A stretch of 64,000 bases of DNA from Providencia sp. PROV188 (lineage in GTDB: Bacteria > Pseudomonadota > Gammaproteobacteria > Enterobacterales > Enterobacteriaceae), in contig NZ_CP097291.1 of the NCBI RefSeq assembly GCF_027595165.1, positions 1,116,001 to 1,180,000 of the forward strand. The letters are read 5' to 3'. The translations under genes were made by a program, and so were the position numbers. This document shows, in pieces, positions 1 to 9,641 of this stretch; positions within the stretch are counted from its first letter, which is position 1, and each line of letters starts with the position of its first letter. The notes under the pieces were generated by a model. The model did no database searches. It had not been told where the DNA came from and saw only the letters and a program-made list of their open reading frames with translations.

Positions 1-2
1 CG

Positions 3-113
3 GGGCTGATGACTCGTCAGCGTTTGCAGCAACTCAGCTCAGTATATCCAAGTACTGAGAAAGGGCTGCCATTAACCTATCAAACTGTATTTGGAATTAT
101 TTATCGTGACTAA
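3..113 (+). CDS. bioC: Malonyl-ACP O-methyltransferase BioC, C-terminal end (partial)
   Basis: An open frame enters from the left edge and stops at 111-113. Its last residues (GLMTRQRLQQL, then PLTYQTVFGIIYRD) match the C-terminus of BioC as I remember it from E. coli. BioC methylates malonyl-ACP to start pimeloyl synthesis for biotin. The stop overlaps the likely GTG start of bioD by 8 bases, as expected in a translationally coupled bioBFCD operon. Only about 36 residues are inside the window, so catalytic motifs cannot be checked. Confidence 0.85.
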   Translation, partial: GLMTRQRLQQLSSVYPSTEKGLPLTYQTVFGIIYRD

Positions 114-780
114 AACGTATTTTGTAACCGGAACGGATACCGAAATTGGCAAAACCATGTCGAGCTGTGCATTGTTACAAGCAGCTAATCTGCAAGGGCT
201 AAAAACCGTAGGATATAAGCCAGTAGCTTCTGGTAGCGAAATGACCGCACAAGGTTTGCGTAATAGCGATGCACTACAGCTTCAAGCGAATAGCCGCGTC
301 GTAGTACCTTATGAGCAAATTAATCCCATCATTTTTGAAGCGCCGACGTCACCTCACATTGTCAGTGAAAAAACTGGGCAGTCCATTGAGTTTTCCGTGA
401 TGACTCAAGGACTAAAACAGCTACAAGCACAGGCGGAATGGGTGTTAGTGGAAGGAGCTGGCGGTTGGTATACCCCATTATCTGCCGAACAAACCTACGC
501 AGATTGGGTGGTTGAACAGCGGTTACCCGTGATTTTAGTGGTAGGTGTGAAGCTTGGGTGTATTAACCATGCGGTATTAACTGCGCAAGCCGTGAAAGCC
601 TCAGGGTTATCGTTAGTTGGTTGGATTGCGAATGAAGTGGAACCCGCGGGCACTTATCAACAAGAATATCTCACTGCACTGAAACGGATGATCGATGCGC
701 CATGCTTAGGGATCATCCCGCATATCAAAAGCCAATCTACCGATTCTTTAGGGCAATATTTAAACCTTTCCTATCTTTAA
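106..780 (+). CDS. bioD: Dethiobiotin synthetase BioD
   Basis: This enzyme closes the ureido ring of dethiobiotin from 7,8-diaminopelargonate, CO2 and ATP, the next-to-last step of biotin synthesis, in the cytoplasm. The N-terminus carries the P-loop GTDTEIGKT, and VEGAGGW lies near the middle; both are typical of the family. I take the GTG at 106 as start because it gives an N-terminus (VTKTYFVTGTD) that aligns with E. coli BioD and overlaps the bioC stop. A TTG at 91 is in frame but would add residues the family lacks. The length, 224 residues, is normal. It is the last gene of the biotin operon here. Confidence 0.95.
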   Translation: MTKTYFVTGTDTEIGKTMSSCALLQAANLQGLKTVGYKPVASGSEMTAQGLRNSDALQLQANSRVVVPYEQINPIIFEAPTSPHIVSEKTGQSIEFSVMTQGLKQLQAQAEWVLVEGAGGWYTPLSAEQTYADWVVEQRLPVILVVGVKLGCINHAVLTAQAVKASGLSLVGWIANEVEPAGTYQQEYLTALKRMIDAPCLGIIPHIKSQSTDSLGQYLNLSYL

Positions 781-1060
781 GATCCCTTAAAAATCTTAGT
801 AAACCCGCTATACAATTAGGTATGGTGGGAGTACGCCTTTTACTTGTTTTCGCCGATCTTTTTTAACGCTAATGATCCTTTTTTTGTCAAGTTTCATAGG
901 AAAAATACTAAGTAGTTTCCGTAAAAAAACAGAATATTTTTCTTTTGTCACGAATGGAGAGTAAAAACACTTTCATCATTTCGCCATATTTCTGTCATTT
1001 TATCGCCAAACCGTAAAATGAGCATGCTACGGGAGTGCATGAGGCGGAAGGGCTTCCAGA

Positions 1061-1085
1061 GTTATCCACTATTTCTGTGGATAAC
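1061..1085. promoter_or_regulatory. Paired DnaA-box-like palindrome upstream of uvrB
   Basis: Two 9-base inverted arms, GTTATCCAC (1061-1069) and GTGGATAAC (1077-1085), flank a 7-base spacer. The right-hand box on the minus strand reads TTATCCACA, the DnaA box consensus. The left-hand box has one mismatch at its last base. DnaA binding upstream of uvrB has been reported in E. coli, so conservation is plausible. It could also act as an RNA hairpin. Confidence 0.6.
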
Positions 1086-1351
1086 CTTGTGAATTAACAT
1101 TCAAAAACCATTCTAATGCTAGGTGACAAGCGGCTTTGCCTTTATTTGATGTGATTCTGGGCTTTTATGTAATTTTGTTTAAATACAATTAGTTAAATAA
1201 AAGCAAGCGTTCTATTTAGATTTGCGTTAAAGCCTAAAAGTCGAAAAGCATAAAATATCTCCTTTCAAAAAGGTCAAGTTTTATTTTGGGGATAACATTT
1301 TCGTAAACAGATTTCAACCTCATAAAAAGGAAATTTATCACCAGCACTTGA

Positions 1352-1371
1352 AGCTGGTTTTTTATCCAGTA
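1352..1371. promoter_or_regulatory. LexA box of uvrB
   Basis: The core CTGG-N8-CCAG at 1354-1369 sits 35 bases before the uvrB start. It closely resembles the E. coli uvrB operator as I recall it, which also deviates from the perfect CTGT-N8-ACAG on one side. This supports SOS control of uvrB. Confidence 0.85.
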
Positions 1372-1404
1372 TCATAGGCGAGAGATTATTAAAGAGGCAT
1401 AACT

Positions 1405-3423
1405 ATGAGCAAGGATTTTAAACTGTATTCTGATTTTCAGCCGGGAGGCGATCAGCCTGAGGCGATTCGTAAATTAAGAGAAGGATTAGAAGATGGTCTT
1501 GCTCATCAAACCTTGCTAGGGGTTACTGGATCAGGGAAAACGTTTACAATTGCGAACGTTATCGCGCAAGAAAATCGACCAACGATGTTGATGGCGCATA
1601 ACAAAACCTTGGCGGCACAACTCTACAGTGAAATGAAAGCCTTCTTTCCTGAGAACGCAGTAGAGTATTTCGTTTCTTACTATGATTATTATCAACCTGA
1701 GGCGTATGTCCCCAGCTCAGATACCTTTATTGAGAAAGATGCCTCGGTAAACGAACATATTGAGCAGATGCGTTTGTCTGCAACCAAAGCTTTACTTGAG
1801 CGTCGTGATGTCATTGTTGTGGCATCGGTCTCTGCAATTTATGGGTTGGGTGATCCTGACAGTTATTTGAAAATGATGCTGCACTTGACTGATGGCATGA
1901 TCATTGATCAGCGCTCTATTTTGCGCCGCCTTGCAGATTTGCAGTATACCCGTAATGACCAAGCATTCACGCGAGGAACATTCCGCGTTCGTGGCGAAGT
2001 AATCGATATTTTCCCAGCAGAATCCGATGAGTATGCATTAAGAGTTGAACTCTTTGATGATGAAGTGGAGCGATTATCGTTGTTTGACCCGTTAACTGGG
2101 GCTATTCAACATCGAGTACCACGCTTTACCGTTTACCCTAAAACTCACTATGTGACGCCAAGAGAACGGATCCTTGAGGCGATGGAAAATATCAAAGTCG
2201 AGTTAGCGGATAGGCGCAAAGTGCTGCTAGAGAATCATAAGCTCCTGGAAGAGCAGCGGATCACTCAGCGCACCCAATTTGACTTGGAAATGATGAATGA
2301 GCTGGGATACTGCTCAGGTATTGAAAACTATTCACGTTATCTCTCAGGGCGTGCACCGGGCGAGCCACCGCCAACATTATTTGATTATTTACCTGCTGAT
2401 GGCTTGCTGGTTGTGGATGAGTCTCACGTCACTATCCCACAAATTGGGGCGATGTATAAAGGTGACCGTTCTCGTAAAGAGACTCTTGTAGAGTATGGTT
2501 TCCGACTGCCTTCTGCCCTCGATAACCGCCCAATGCGTTTTGAAGAATTTGAAGCTTTAGCGCCTCAAACTATCTATGTGTCAGCGACACCGGGTAATTA
2601 TGAGCTGGATAAGTCGGGGCAGGAAGTGATTGAGCAGGTAGTTAGGCCGACAGGGCTGCTTGATCCGCTGATTGAAGTGCGTCCGGTGGCAACGCAGGTG
2701 GATGACTTACTTTCTGAAATTCGTATTCGCGTTCAGAAACAGGAGCGCGTGCTGGTCACCACACTAACCAAACGCATGGCGGAAGACCTCACCGAATATT
2801 TAGAAGAGCATGGGGAGCGAGTTCGCTATCTACACTCAGATATCGACACAGTGGAACGTGTTGAAATTATCCGTGATTTACGTCTTGGTGAGTTTGATGT
2901 ACTGGTTGGGATCAACTTATTGCGAGAAGGTTTGGATATGCCAGAAGTTTCGTTGGTGGCTATCCTTGATGCTGATAAAGAAGGTTTCTTACGTTCAGAA
3001 CGTTCACTGATCCAAACCATCGGTCGTGCAGCGCGTAACTTGAACGGTAAAGCCATTTTGTATGGGGATAGAATCACTAACTCCATGGAAAAAGCGATTG
3101 CTGAGACAGAGCGACGCCGTGCCAAACAGATGGCGTTTAACGAAGCCCATGGTATCACGCCTAAAGGCTTGAACAAGAAAGTGGGGGACATCCTCCAGAT
3201 TGGTCACAAAGTGGGTGGTAAAGGGAAAGGGCGCGGTAAAGAGATCATCAAAGATGAATCTCTGCTTAATGTTCAGTCCATGTCAACGAAAGAGCTGGAG
3301 CAGCGTATTTCTCAACTGGAAGCGCAGATGTATAAACATGCTCAAGATCTGGAATTTGAAGCTGCTGCGCGGGTTCGCGATGAGTTACAAACACTACGAA
3401 ACCAATTTATCGCCAATTCGTAA
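1405..3423 (+). CDS. uvrB: Excinuclease ABC subunit B (UvrB)
   Basis: UvrB is the damage-verifying helicase-like subunit of nucleotide excision repair. It is loaded by UvrA and recruits UvrC for incision. Visible features are the Walker A motif GVTGSGKT near residue 40, the beta-hairpin region [12 protein letters not shown] near residues 92-103, the DEAD-like box VVDESH, the C-terminal helicase motifs ([20 protein letters not shown]) and the UVR domain ([11 protein letters not shown]) at the end, which contacts UvrC. The length of 672 residues is standard. It is preceded by a LexA box and followed by a terminator, so it is probably monocistronic. Confidence 0.98.
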   Translation: MSKDFKLYSDFQPGGDQPEAIRKLREGLEDGLAHQTLLGVTGSGKTFTIANVIAQENRPTMLMAHNKTLAAQLYSEMKAFFPENAVEYFVSYYDYYQPEAYVPSSDTFIEKDASVNEHIEQMRLSATKALLERRDVIVVASVSAIYGLGDPDSYLKMMLHLTDGMIIDQRSILRRLADLQYTRNDQAFTRGTFRVRGEVIDIFPAESDEYALRVELFDDEVERLSLFDPLTGAIQHRVPRFTVYPKTHYVTPRERILEAMENIKVELADRRKVLLENHKLLEEQRITQRTQFDLEMMNELGYCSGIENYSRYLSGRAPGEPPPTLFDYLPADGLLVVDESHVTIPQIGAMYKGDRSRKETLVEYGFRLPSALDNRPMRFEEFEALAPQTIYVSATPGNYELDKSGQEVIEQVVRPTGLLDPLIEVRPVATQVDDLLSEIRIRVQKQERVLVTTLTKRMAEDLTEYLEEHGERVRYLHSDIDTVERVEIIRDLRLGEFDVLVGINLLREGLDMPEVSLVAILDADKEGFLRSERSLIQTIGRAARNLNGKAILYGDRITNSMEKAIAETERRRAKQMAFNEAHGITPKGLNKKVGDILQIGHKVGGKGKGRGKEIIKDESLLNVQSMSTKELEQRISQLEAQMYKHAQDLEFEAAARVRDELQTLRNQFIANS

Positions 3424-3462
3424 TTTTTAAAAATCGCTAAAAAATACGCTAATTTATTAAGT

Positions 3463-3502
3463 GCCTCTTAGCGCTGCAATATGCGGGTTAAGGGGCTTTT
3501 TT
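3463..3502 (+). terminator. Rho-independent terminator after uvrB
   Basis: The arms GCCTCTTA (3463-3470) and TAAGGGGC (3489-3496) pair with one G-U and are followed by six T at 3497-3502. It lies 40 bases after the uvrB stop. Confidence 0.8.
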
Positions 3503-3645
3503 ATGAATGGAATAAGTTAGTAAAGTTATTTATAACAACAAGTTAGCTTGTCAAGTAATTTGCGGTAATTAGGACTAACTTTTTCTCACACTTGCAAAAA
3601 TATTGGTTAGTATCTCGTCACCTTATGAACCAAGACGAGGCCGAG

Positions 3646-4557
3646 ATGGCGACCCAATCAATTGTAGCTCCTCATGATTCAACCTTTAAAGGCTTTATGA
3701 GCAAAGTGGATAATGCGCGGGATTTTTTTGAAGTCCATCTTCCTAATCGCATTAAGCACCTTTGCAATTTTGATACCTTGAAGTTAGCCAGCGCTTCATT
3801 TGTGGATAAAACATTGCGTTCTCGTTTTTCGGACATGCTCTACTCCGTGCAAACACTTATGGGTAAAGGGTATTTTTACTTTTTAGTTGAGCACCAATCT
3901 TCCCCTGATAAGCTGATGGGGTGGCGGATGATGCATTATGCATTTTGCGCGATGAATCAACACTTACAACAAGGACATAAAACCTTGCCGCTGGTGGTTC
4001 CCATCTTGTTTTATCATGGAAATCAATCCCCTTATCCTTATTCCCAATCATGGACAGATTGCTTTGAGTGGTCTGATTTAGCGCATGATTTGTATTGTAA
4101 TCCACTGCCGTTAGTGGATGTAACAGTGGCAAGTGATGATGAACTTGTGAATCACCGAAAAGTTGCGGCGTTGGAGTTAGTTCTCAAACACTCATCCCTG
4201 AAAGATGACCTTATGGTGCTGTCAAAACGCTTAGCGCAGGTGATCCATGAGAACGAAAACCATCGCGACGACGTTATTTTAATCATCAACTATCTGTTTA
4301 GTGTGATGGATACGCCGACATACAAGAAGATAGTCAAAACATTAATAGAGAAAACAGAAGGATATCAGGAGACCGTTATGACAATTGCTGATCGATTAAG
4401 AAATGAAGGGCGAGAAGAAGCTCGACAAGAAGAGCAGGAGAAGGCCAAACAACGCACTTATGCCCAAGTTTTGACCAGCTTAAGTTTAGGTTTAAACATT
4501 GATGTTATTAGTCAAATTACAGGTTTATCCCCGACAGAAATCGAAGCAATGTATTAA
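3646..4557 (+). CDS. Rpn family recombination-promoting nuclease / putative transposase
   Basis: This 303-residue protein resembles the RpnA-E family (Transposase_31, PD-(D/E)XK fold), DNA endonucleases that promote RecA-independent recombination. The N-terminal PHDSTFKGFM is the family signature. An active-site pattern is seen as an Asp in RFSDML followed by LVEHQSSPD, where Glu and Gln stand in the E-x-Q position. The C-terminus (LNIDVISQITGLSPTEIEAM) has the usual short helical motif. I chose ATG 3646 because it places PHDSTFK near the N-terminus; an in-frame ATG at 3625 is possible. It is absent from this position in E. coli and is the left part of the insertion between uvrB and yvcK. Confidence 0.85.
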   Translation: MATQSIVAPHDSTFKGFMSKVDNARDFFEVHLPNRIKHLCNFDTLKLASASFVDKTLRSRFSDMLYSVQTLMGKGYFYFLVEHQSSPDKLMGWRMMHYAFCAMNQHLQQGHKTLPLVVPILFYHGNQSPYPYSQSWTDCFEWSDLAHDLYCNPLPLVDVTVASDDELVNHRKVAALELVLKHSSLKDDLMVLSKRLAQVIHENENHRDDVILIINYLFSVMDTPTYKKIVKTLIEKTEGYQETVMTIADRLRNEGREEARQEEQEKAKQRTYAQVLTSLSLGLNIDVISQITGLSPTEIEAMY

Positions 4558-4569
4558 TACATAAAGAAA

Positions 4570-4606
4570 ACTGAGTTCAGTGAGAAATTGAACTCAGTCA
4601 TATTTT
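4570..4606. terminator. Bidirectional terminator between the rpn gene and pgtP
   Basis: A perfect 10-base inverted repeat, ACTGAGTTCA (4570-4579) and TGAACTCAGT (4589-4598), lies between two convergent genes. T-rich stretches follow on both strands (ATATTTTTA on plus, TTTTCTTT on minus). Confidence 0.85.
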
Positions 4607-4628
4607 TAGTCGAATTTTCTTAGCGAGA

Positions 4629-6008
4629 TTAAGCGTTAGCTAACTGACCTTTTGCTATTACCGATTGACGGTTACGCTCAAGTTCCAATGCGCCTAAGTG
4701 GGACAGCACACAGAAGATAATGCAGCAAACAATCCCCCCTAAGAGCAGATAGAAACCTGCATGCCAACCCATACGGTCAACCACGAAACCAAATAAGCTA
4801 GTACCTAATGTTGCGCCAAGGATATAGCTCATAAAACCACGTAGGCCGACGGCTGAACCAACTGCGAAGCTTGGCACGATTTCCATTGTTTGTACTGATG
4901 CTAAGAACTGAGGCACATAGATTAAGCAACCAACTACTGCTGCAAAGAAGGTGACGACAGCTAATGATTGGCTCTGCCAGTAACCGATGAGGCAGAAGAA
5001 AATCAGTGTCATACAAACAATAGCTAACGGCATTCTACGACCTTTAAATAGTTTGTCCGTTAACCAACCAGCTAATAAAGTGGATGGAATCGCTGCCCAT
5101 TCGAAGAATAAAAATGCAACGCTCATCTGATCTTTAGAGAAGTTTTTCTCTGTCAGCAGGTAGATTGGTAGCCAGCTGATCACGCCGAAACGTACCATAT
5201 ACACAAAGACGTCAACGAAAGAGATATACCACGCATTTTTGTTTTTCAGTACATAGGTACAGAAAATTTGGAAGGCGCTCATATTCTCCGGTGATTGTTC
5301 TTTTTGCGCTGAAGTCAGGATCACTTTTTCTTCTGGCATCATTTGGTCAAGCGCAGGTAAACCCTCTTGTTTTGGGGAACCTTTGCCTAATACCAACACA
5401 ATTCCTGCAAATAAAATCGCAATACAAGCGGGAACCATGTAGCTCGCACTTTGCCAGTGCTCAGTGCCTAATACGGCGAAAGCAGCACCGACGATTGGGG
5501 CAACAATACCACCACCCACGTTATGAGAAATATTCCAGAATGCACCGATACGGCCACGTTCACGACGCGGGAACCAGTTTGCAATGGTGATAAATGACGG
5601 ACCCACACCCATGCCTTGGAACATACCATTAAGCACTACAAAACCAACGAATAACCAGAATGCGTTACTAAACCCCATTCCGAAGTTGACAATGGCGCAC
5701 AGGATCAAACCAAATGCCATAAATGCTTTTGGGCTGGCTTTATCGGCAAGGCTACTCATCACGCCTTTACTGATCCCGTAAGCAATCAGCATACAGCTAG
5801 TTAGTAGACCAATTTGGGTGGTACTTAAATCTAAGTTTTCTTTCAAATACGGGGTAGAGAGCGTGAAGTTGTTACGGACAATATAGTAAGCCAAATAACC
5901 TAAGAACACGCTGAGTAGTGCTTGAACGCGATAGCGTTTATAGGCGGCAGGAACTTTTTCTGGTGCAATTTGTTTTTTTGCCGTGGCTGGCGTTAAAAAT
6001 GACAGCAT
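4629..6008 (-). CDS. pgtP: Phosphoglycerate transporter PgtP (OPA family)
   Basis: An inner-membrane antiporter of the organophosphate:phosphate antiporter family (relatives GlpT, UhpT) of 459 residues with about 12 membrane segments. In Salmonella PgtP takes up phosphoenolpyruvate and 2- and 3-phosphoglycerate. Family marks include YLAYYIVRNNFTLSTPYL in the first segments, WFPRRERGRIGAFWNISHNVGGG (shown here in two parts: WFPRRERGRIGAF, WNISHNVGGG) and FVYMVRFGVISWLPIYLL. I start at ATG 6008 because AGGTGA lies 7 bases upstream and the N-terminus MLSFLTPATAKK fits the family; the frame stays open to 6107. The assignment over GlpT/UhpT rests on the divergent pgtCBA genes. Confidence 0.9.
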   Translation of the reverse strand: MLSFLTPATAKKQIAPEKVPAAYKRYRVQALLSVFLGYLAYYIVRNNFTLSTPYLKENLDLSTTQIGLLTSCMLIAYGISKGVMSSLADKASPKAFMAFGLILCAIVNFGMGFSNAFWLFVGFVVLNGMFQGMGVGPSFITIANWFPRRERGRIGAFWNISHNVGGGIVAPIVGAAFAVLGTEHWQSASYMVPACIAILFAGIVLVLGKGSPKQEGLPALDQMMPEEKVILTSAQKEQSPENMSAFQIFCTYVLKNKNAWYISFVDVFVYMVRFGVISWLPIYLLTEKNFSKDQMSVAFLFFEWAAIPSTLLAGWLTDKLFKGRRMPLAIVCMTLIFFCLIGYWQSQSLAVVTFFAAVVGCLIYVPQFLASVQTMEIVPSFAVGSAVGLRGFMSYILGATLGTSLFGFVVDRMGWHAGFYLLLGGIVCCIIFCVLSHLGALELERNRQSVIAKGQLANA

Positions 6009-6375
6009 AGGTTCACCTGTGAAATAGAGTAAAAAGAAATTCCCTGATGTTTTTTGTCGTTTTATTTCTGACAGACTCATCATGTTCTTGTTGAAAAAAT
6101 ATCGCAATATGAAGGGTTTGGGTCAAAATTGACCCAATTTTGTATAGTGACGAGTCAAATTGACCCATTCATAAATTAACGGGAATGGATTTCAAAAAAC
6201 GCGCAACTAAGGGTTGATTTAATCGCGTAACAATGAGAATAAAGCGGGTAAGTTTTGTCATGTGCTCATAAATCCGAAAAGGGTAAAATTTGTCTCAAAT
6301 GCACTTTTTGACAAACTCACATTATTGTTACTTTCTTTGATATGAATCACATCTACCCAGGGGATGACTACGCTT
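6009..6375. other. Divergent pgtP / pgtC promoter region
   Basis: This 367-base non-coding stretch must hold promoters for both directions. Its only clear features are the two GGTCA-type palindromes at 6120-6166 and the pgtC ribosome binding site. Confidence 0.7.
6120..6166. promoter_or_regulatory. Two palindromic operators, candidate PgtA sites
   Basis: Site 1 is GGGTCA-AAAT-TGACCC (6120-6135), a perfect 6+6 palindrome. Site 2 is GAGTCA-AAT-TGACCC (6152-6166), with one arm mismatch. Their centres are about 32 bases apart, three DNA turns, so dimers would sit on the same face. They lie about 110-160 bases upstream of pgtP. PgtA is the obvious candidate ligand, but this is inferred from position only. 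Confidence 0.55.
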
Positions 6376-7638
6376 ATGAGACTAATAACACCAATTCGTC
6401 CACTGATAATGCGGCTCTGTTTTTTTATTATCTTGCTAAACAGCGTGGGAATTAGCCATGCGAAAAATGATGAGTTGGTGATAGCGACAACATTCTCACC
6501 CGAAGCGACACAAGCGATAGTCACGAATTGGAATGCGCGAGAGGATGCAATACCCATCCGCACGATTAATCGAACCAGTGCCTCATTAGAGCGCTTGTTA
6601 GATACCGATGCTTTGGAAAATGTCGATTTAATTCTGACCTCCTCGCCGATGCTGATGCACCATTTGCAGCAGCATAATCGGTTGAGTGCATTGCCGGATA
6701 TTCCTGAGTATTCCCAGCGCTTAATTCCTGAATCTTTAAAAGGTTCCGTTGCTGCGGTGGCATTTTCTGGATATGGCATTTTGACCAACCGAAAGTGGAT
6801 GGAGCAAAACAAATTACCTATTCCTAAGACATGGGATGACCTGACAAATAGCCAATATCAAGGCTCGTTACTGATAAGCGGTCCATCTCGTTCTGATACC
6901 TATCATTTAATGATTGAGTCGTTATTACAGCAGCGGGGATGGGAAGATGGATGGCGCATTTTACTGGGAATGTCGGGGAATTTAGCCACTGTATCATCAC
7001 GCAGTTTTGGGGTAGCCGATAAAATCAAAGTGGGGCTAGGTGGGGCAGCACCGATTATTGATAACTACGCGAATGTGCTATTAGCTGACCCTGAACTCGA
7101 GTTTCACTATCTGCCTGATTCAGCCACATCGCCGACGTTTATTGCGATCACTCGCCATAGTTTAGCGCCAGAGAATGCGCGAAAGCTGATTGATTTTTTA
7201 CTCAGTGAACAAGGGCAAAAAGTGTTTGCAGACAGCAGCACAGGGAAATACCCAGTTACTCCTCTTGAGGATGACAACCCTCGAAAAGCGCAGCAAAGCC
7301 AGCTATTAGATTCGCCTAAACCGCTGGATGTCCAGTTGGTATTACAGCGCCAGCGATTAGTTCAACAACTGTTTGATGCGGCGATCACGTTTCGTTTAAC
7401 GGAATCGAAAGATGCTTGGCGTGCGGTGTATATGGCGGAAGCTAAGCTAAAGCACTCTTTACCAGAGGTTCGAGCGCTACTGACGGCGATGCCAGTCAGT
7501 GCGAAAGAAAGTGAAGATCCTGCTTATTATTCGCGTTTTGAAGATAATCGCAAAGCGGAAGAGGAATATATGCGCTGGCAGCATTTCTTTCAGGAACAGC
7601 AACGTCAAGCCATCAGTGTATTGGAAGCGATTAAATGA
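6376..7638 (+). CDS. pgtC: Phosphoglycerate transport regulatory protein PgtC (periplasmic binding-type)
   Basis: PgtC works with PgtB to sense external phosphoglycerates and relieve repression of pgtP. The protein looks like an iron/2-aminoethylphosphonate-type solute-binding protein. It has a signal peptide ending near SHA-KN, then NDELVIATTFSPEA, and the fold marks LLDTDALENVDLIL and ILTNRKWMEQNKLPIPKTWDDL. Length is 420 residues. ATG 6376 is preferred over 6364 because AGGGGATGA (6359-6367) resembles the Shine-Dalgarno AGGAGGTGA and ends 8 bases before it. The stop overlaps pgtB by 4 bases (ATGA), indicating coupling. Confidence 0.88.
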   Translation: MRLITPIRPLIMRLCFFIILLNSVGISHAKNDELVIATTFSPEATQAIVTNWNAREDAIPIRTINRTSASLERLLDTDALENVDLILTSSPMLMHHLQQHNRLSALPDIPEYSQRLIPESLKGSVAAVAFSGYGILTNRKWMEQNKLPIPKTWDDLTNSQYQGSLLISGPSRSDTYHLMIESLLQQRGWEDGWRILLGMSGNLATVSSRSFGVADKIKVGLGGAAPIIDNYANVLLADPELEFHYLPDSATSPTFIAITRHSLAPENARKLIDFLLSEQGQKVFADSSTGKYPVTPLEDDNPRKAQQSQLLDSPKPLDVQLVLQRQRLVQQLFDAAITFRLTESKDAWRAVYMAEAKLKHSLPEVRALLTAMPVSAKESEDPAYYSRFEDNRKAEEEYMRWQHFFQEQQRQAISVLEAIK

Positions 7639-9641
7639 AAACATCGATAGTGAAATTGATGGGGCGCTTCAGTATTACGGCTATTTTACGTGGCGCCTTT
7701 ATCGCGGGCGCTTTGATGACACTGATCGTCAGTTGCGTCAGCTTATATGCATGGCAAGAGCAAAATAAGCAGATCCGCTACGCACTTGGAGACTATTTTC
7801 CCAAAATGCAGGCTTCATTTTTGATTGAAGGGCAGCTAAATACCTTAGTCAATGAATTGAACGAATTTTTAAAAGCGCCAAATACAGCGACGAGATTACA
7901 ACTACGCAATCAGATCACCGCACATTTAGCGCAAATAGCCGCTTTTAATCAGCAATTGAATGGGCAGGATCAACAGCAAATCTCTGTCATTTTGACCCAA
8001 AGTCAGGATCTTTTACAGCGCTTGGATAAGGCACTATATGCCCTGTTTTTAGCACGGGAAAAAATTAATACATTATCTTCTCGGATCAACTGGTTACATG
8101 ACGATTTTAGTACGGAGCTCAACTCGTTATCGCAAGATATTAGCCTACAACAAGGCTCTTTACTGGACAAAATTGAGCAAGATCCTCTTCAAGCCAAAGG
8201 GTTACAAAGTCGGCTACGTAACGTGCAAGGAGAGTTGCAGTTAATTTATACACTGGCGCGTTTGGAAGAGCAGATCACCAATATTTTGACGGGGCGCTTG
8301 AAGGATATTCAAGGGGATGATGCTTTTGATGAGCCCATCGATGTTAACGGCTATGCCCGTTATTTAGGGTACTTAAAAACGAATTTAGCTGCCAATGAAG
8401 AGGCGTTGAATTTATATCCAAGTTCAGTGACGCTGCGTCAAACCATCGATGAGTTGTTAGATATCGGCCTTTCGGATAACCAAATGCTTGAAGTCCTGCA
8501 AAATTATCAAACGGCGAAAAGAGCCTTAAATGAAGCGACGACCGAAAAAGAGCGAATTTTGGCTGATTTTCGCTCTCAGCTTGATTTGCAACTTGGGAGC
8601 AGCCACTTTCAGCTACAAACGCTAAACCAGCGTTTAGCGAACATTATGTCGTGGAGTGGCACAATTATTATTATTACCGCAGGGTTGGCATTACTGTTGG
8701 TATTGCTGTTCAACATGCTGTTTATTCGTCCTCGTTTGGTCAAACGTTTTACCGCATTAAACCAAGCAGTGGCTCGGATCAGTATTGGGGATTTGACGAC
8801 CCATATTCCTGTCGAAGGTCGTGATGAGTTAGGGCGAATTGGCACGCTGTTACAGCGCAGTATTGCTCAAATCAATCAACAGAAAACCCAGCTAGAACAA
8901 GAGATTGCAGAACGTAAGGCAATAGAGGAAAACTTACGAACTACGCAAAACGAGCTGATCCAAACGGCAAAACTCGCCGTCGTGGGGCAGACGATGACCA
9001 CCTTAGCTCACGAAATTAACCAACCGCTAAATGCGCTCTCTATGCACCTGTTTATGGCGAAAAAAGGGTTGCCAGAGCAAGATAATGACACCTCGTTGAT
9101 GGCGATAAATAAGTCAGAGCAACTTGTGGCTCGAATGGATGGCATTGTGCGCTCACTGCGTCAATTCGCTCGTAAGCGTGATGATAATGAGCAATTACAA
9201 CCTGTGAATTTACGCCAATCAATTCAAAGCGCTTGGGATGTTCTGAAGCTTCAACATAAAACCCGCAAAGTGATATTAAGTTATCCAGATATATTGCCTA
9301 AGGTGCTGGGGGATGAAATTGGTATTCAGCAGGTGTTGGTTAACTTGCTCTCTAACGCGCTTGATGCCAGCCCCACAGAAGCAGAAATCACCGTTGATTA
9401 CAGTGAAACCGCGGATAAGTTGCTGTTGACCTTGTGTGATAACGGGACGGGTTGGCCATTGCATTTAGCGGATACATTAATGAAACCCTTTACGACAAGC
9501 AAAGAGATTGGGCTGGGGGTTGGGTTATCCATTAGCCAATCGATTATGCAGCAAATTGGTGGCGAGTTGAGAATCGCTTCTACACTGCGTGGAAATGGGT
9601 GTGTAATTTTAGAATTTAAAAAGGTACTTGAAGATGCTTGA
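7635..9641 (+). CDS. pgtB: Sensor histidine kinase PgtB
   Basis: This 668-residue inner-membrane kinase has a first membrane segment near residues 14-37, a large periplasmic helical region, a second segment near 342-365, a HAMP linker with coiled coil, then the kinase core. The H-box TLAHEINQPLNAL places the phosphorylated His at residue 459. The N-box is NLLSNALDASP and the G-boxes are DNGTGWP and GLGVGLSIS, so the ATP-binding domain looks intact. In Salmonella PgtB and PgtC form the membrane signal input that controls PgtA. It overlaps pgtC by 4 bases and pgtA by 8 bases. Confidence 0.93.
   Translation: MKTSIVKLMGRFSITAILRGAFIAGALMTLIVSCVSLYAWQEQNKQIRYALGDYFPKMQASFLIEGQLNTLVNELNEFLKAPNTATRLQLRNQITAHLAQIAAFNQQLNGQDQQQISVILTQSQDLLQRLDKALYALFLAREKINTLSSRINWLHDDFSTELNSLSQDISLQQGSLLDKIEQDPLQAKGLQSRLRNVQGELQLIYTLARLEEQITNILTGRLKDIQGDDAFDEPIDVNGYARYLGYLKTNLAANEEALNLYPSSVTLRQTIDELLDIGLSDNQMLEVLQNYQTAKRALNEATTEKERILADFRSQLDLQLGSSHFQLQTLNQRLANIMSWSGTIIIITAGLALLLVLLFNMLFIRPRLVKRFTALNQAVARISIGDLTTHIPVEGRDELGRIGTLLQRSIAQINQQKTQLEQEIAERKAIEENLRTTQNELIQTAKLAVVGQTMTTLAHEINQPLNALSMHLFMAKKGLPEQDNDTSLMAINKSEQLVARMDGIVRSLRQFARKRDDNEQLQPVNLRQSIQSAWDVLKLQHKTRKVILSYPDILPKVLGDEIGIQQVLVNLLSNALDASPTEAEITVDYSETADKLLLTLCDNGTGWPLHLADTLMKPFTTSKEIGLGVGLSISQSIMQQIGGELRIASTLRGNGCVILEFKKVLEDA

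Larger units (their letters stand above)
781..1404. other. Intergenic region bioD-uvrB (624 bases)
   Basis: No coding sequence was found. The region holds a DnaA-box-like palindrome (1061-1085) and a LexA box (1352-1371), listed separately. The remainder is AT-rich and presumably contains several uvrB promoters, but no -35/-10 pair is clear enough to place. Confidence 0.7.

Noticed and set aside
2826..3191. A 121-codon open frame antisense to uvrB
   Set aside because: It lies wholly inside a clearly coding gene, has no ribosome binding site and no recognisable protein features; it is a shadow frame.
6336..6351. CRP-like motif TTTGA-N6-TCACA before pgtC
   Set aside because: One half is imperfect and the site lies only about 25 bases before the start codon, too close to activate; insufficient support.
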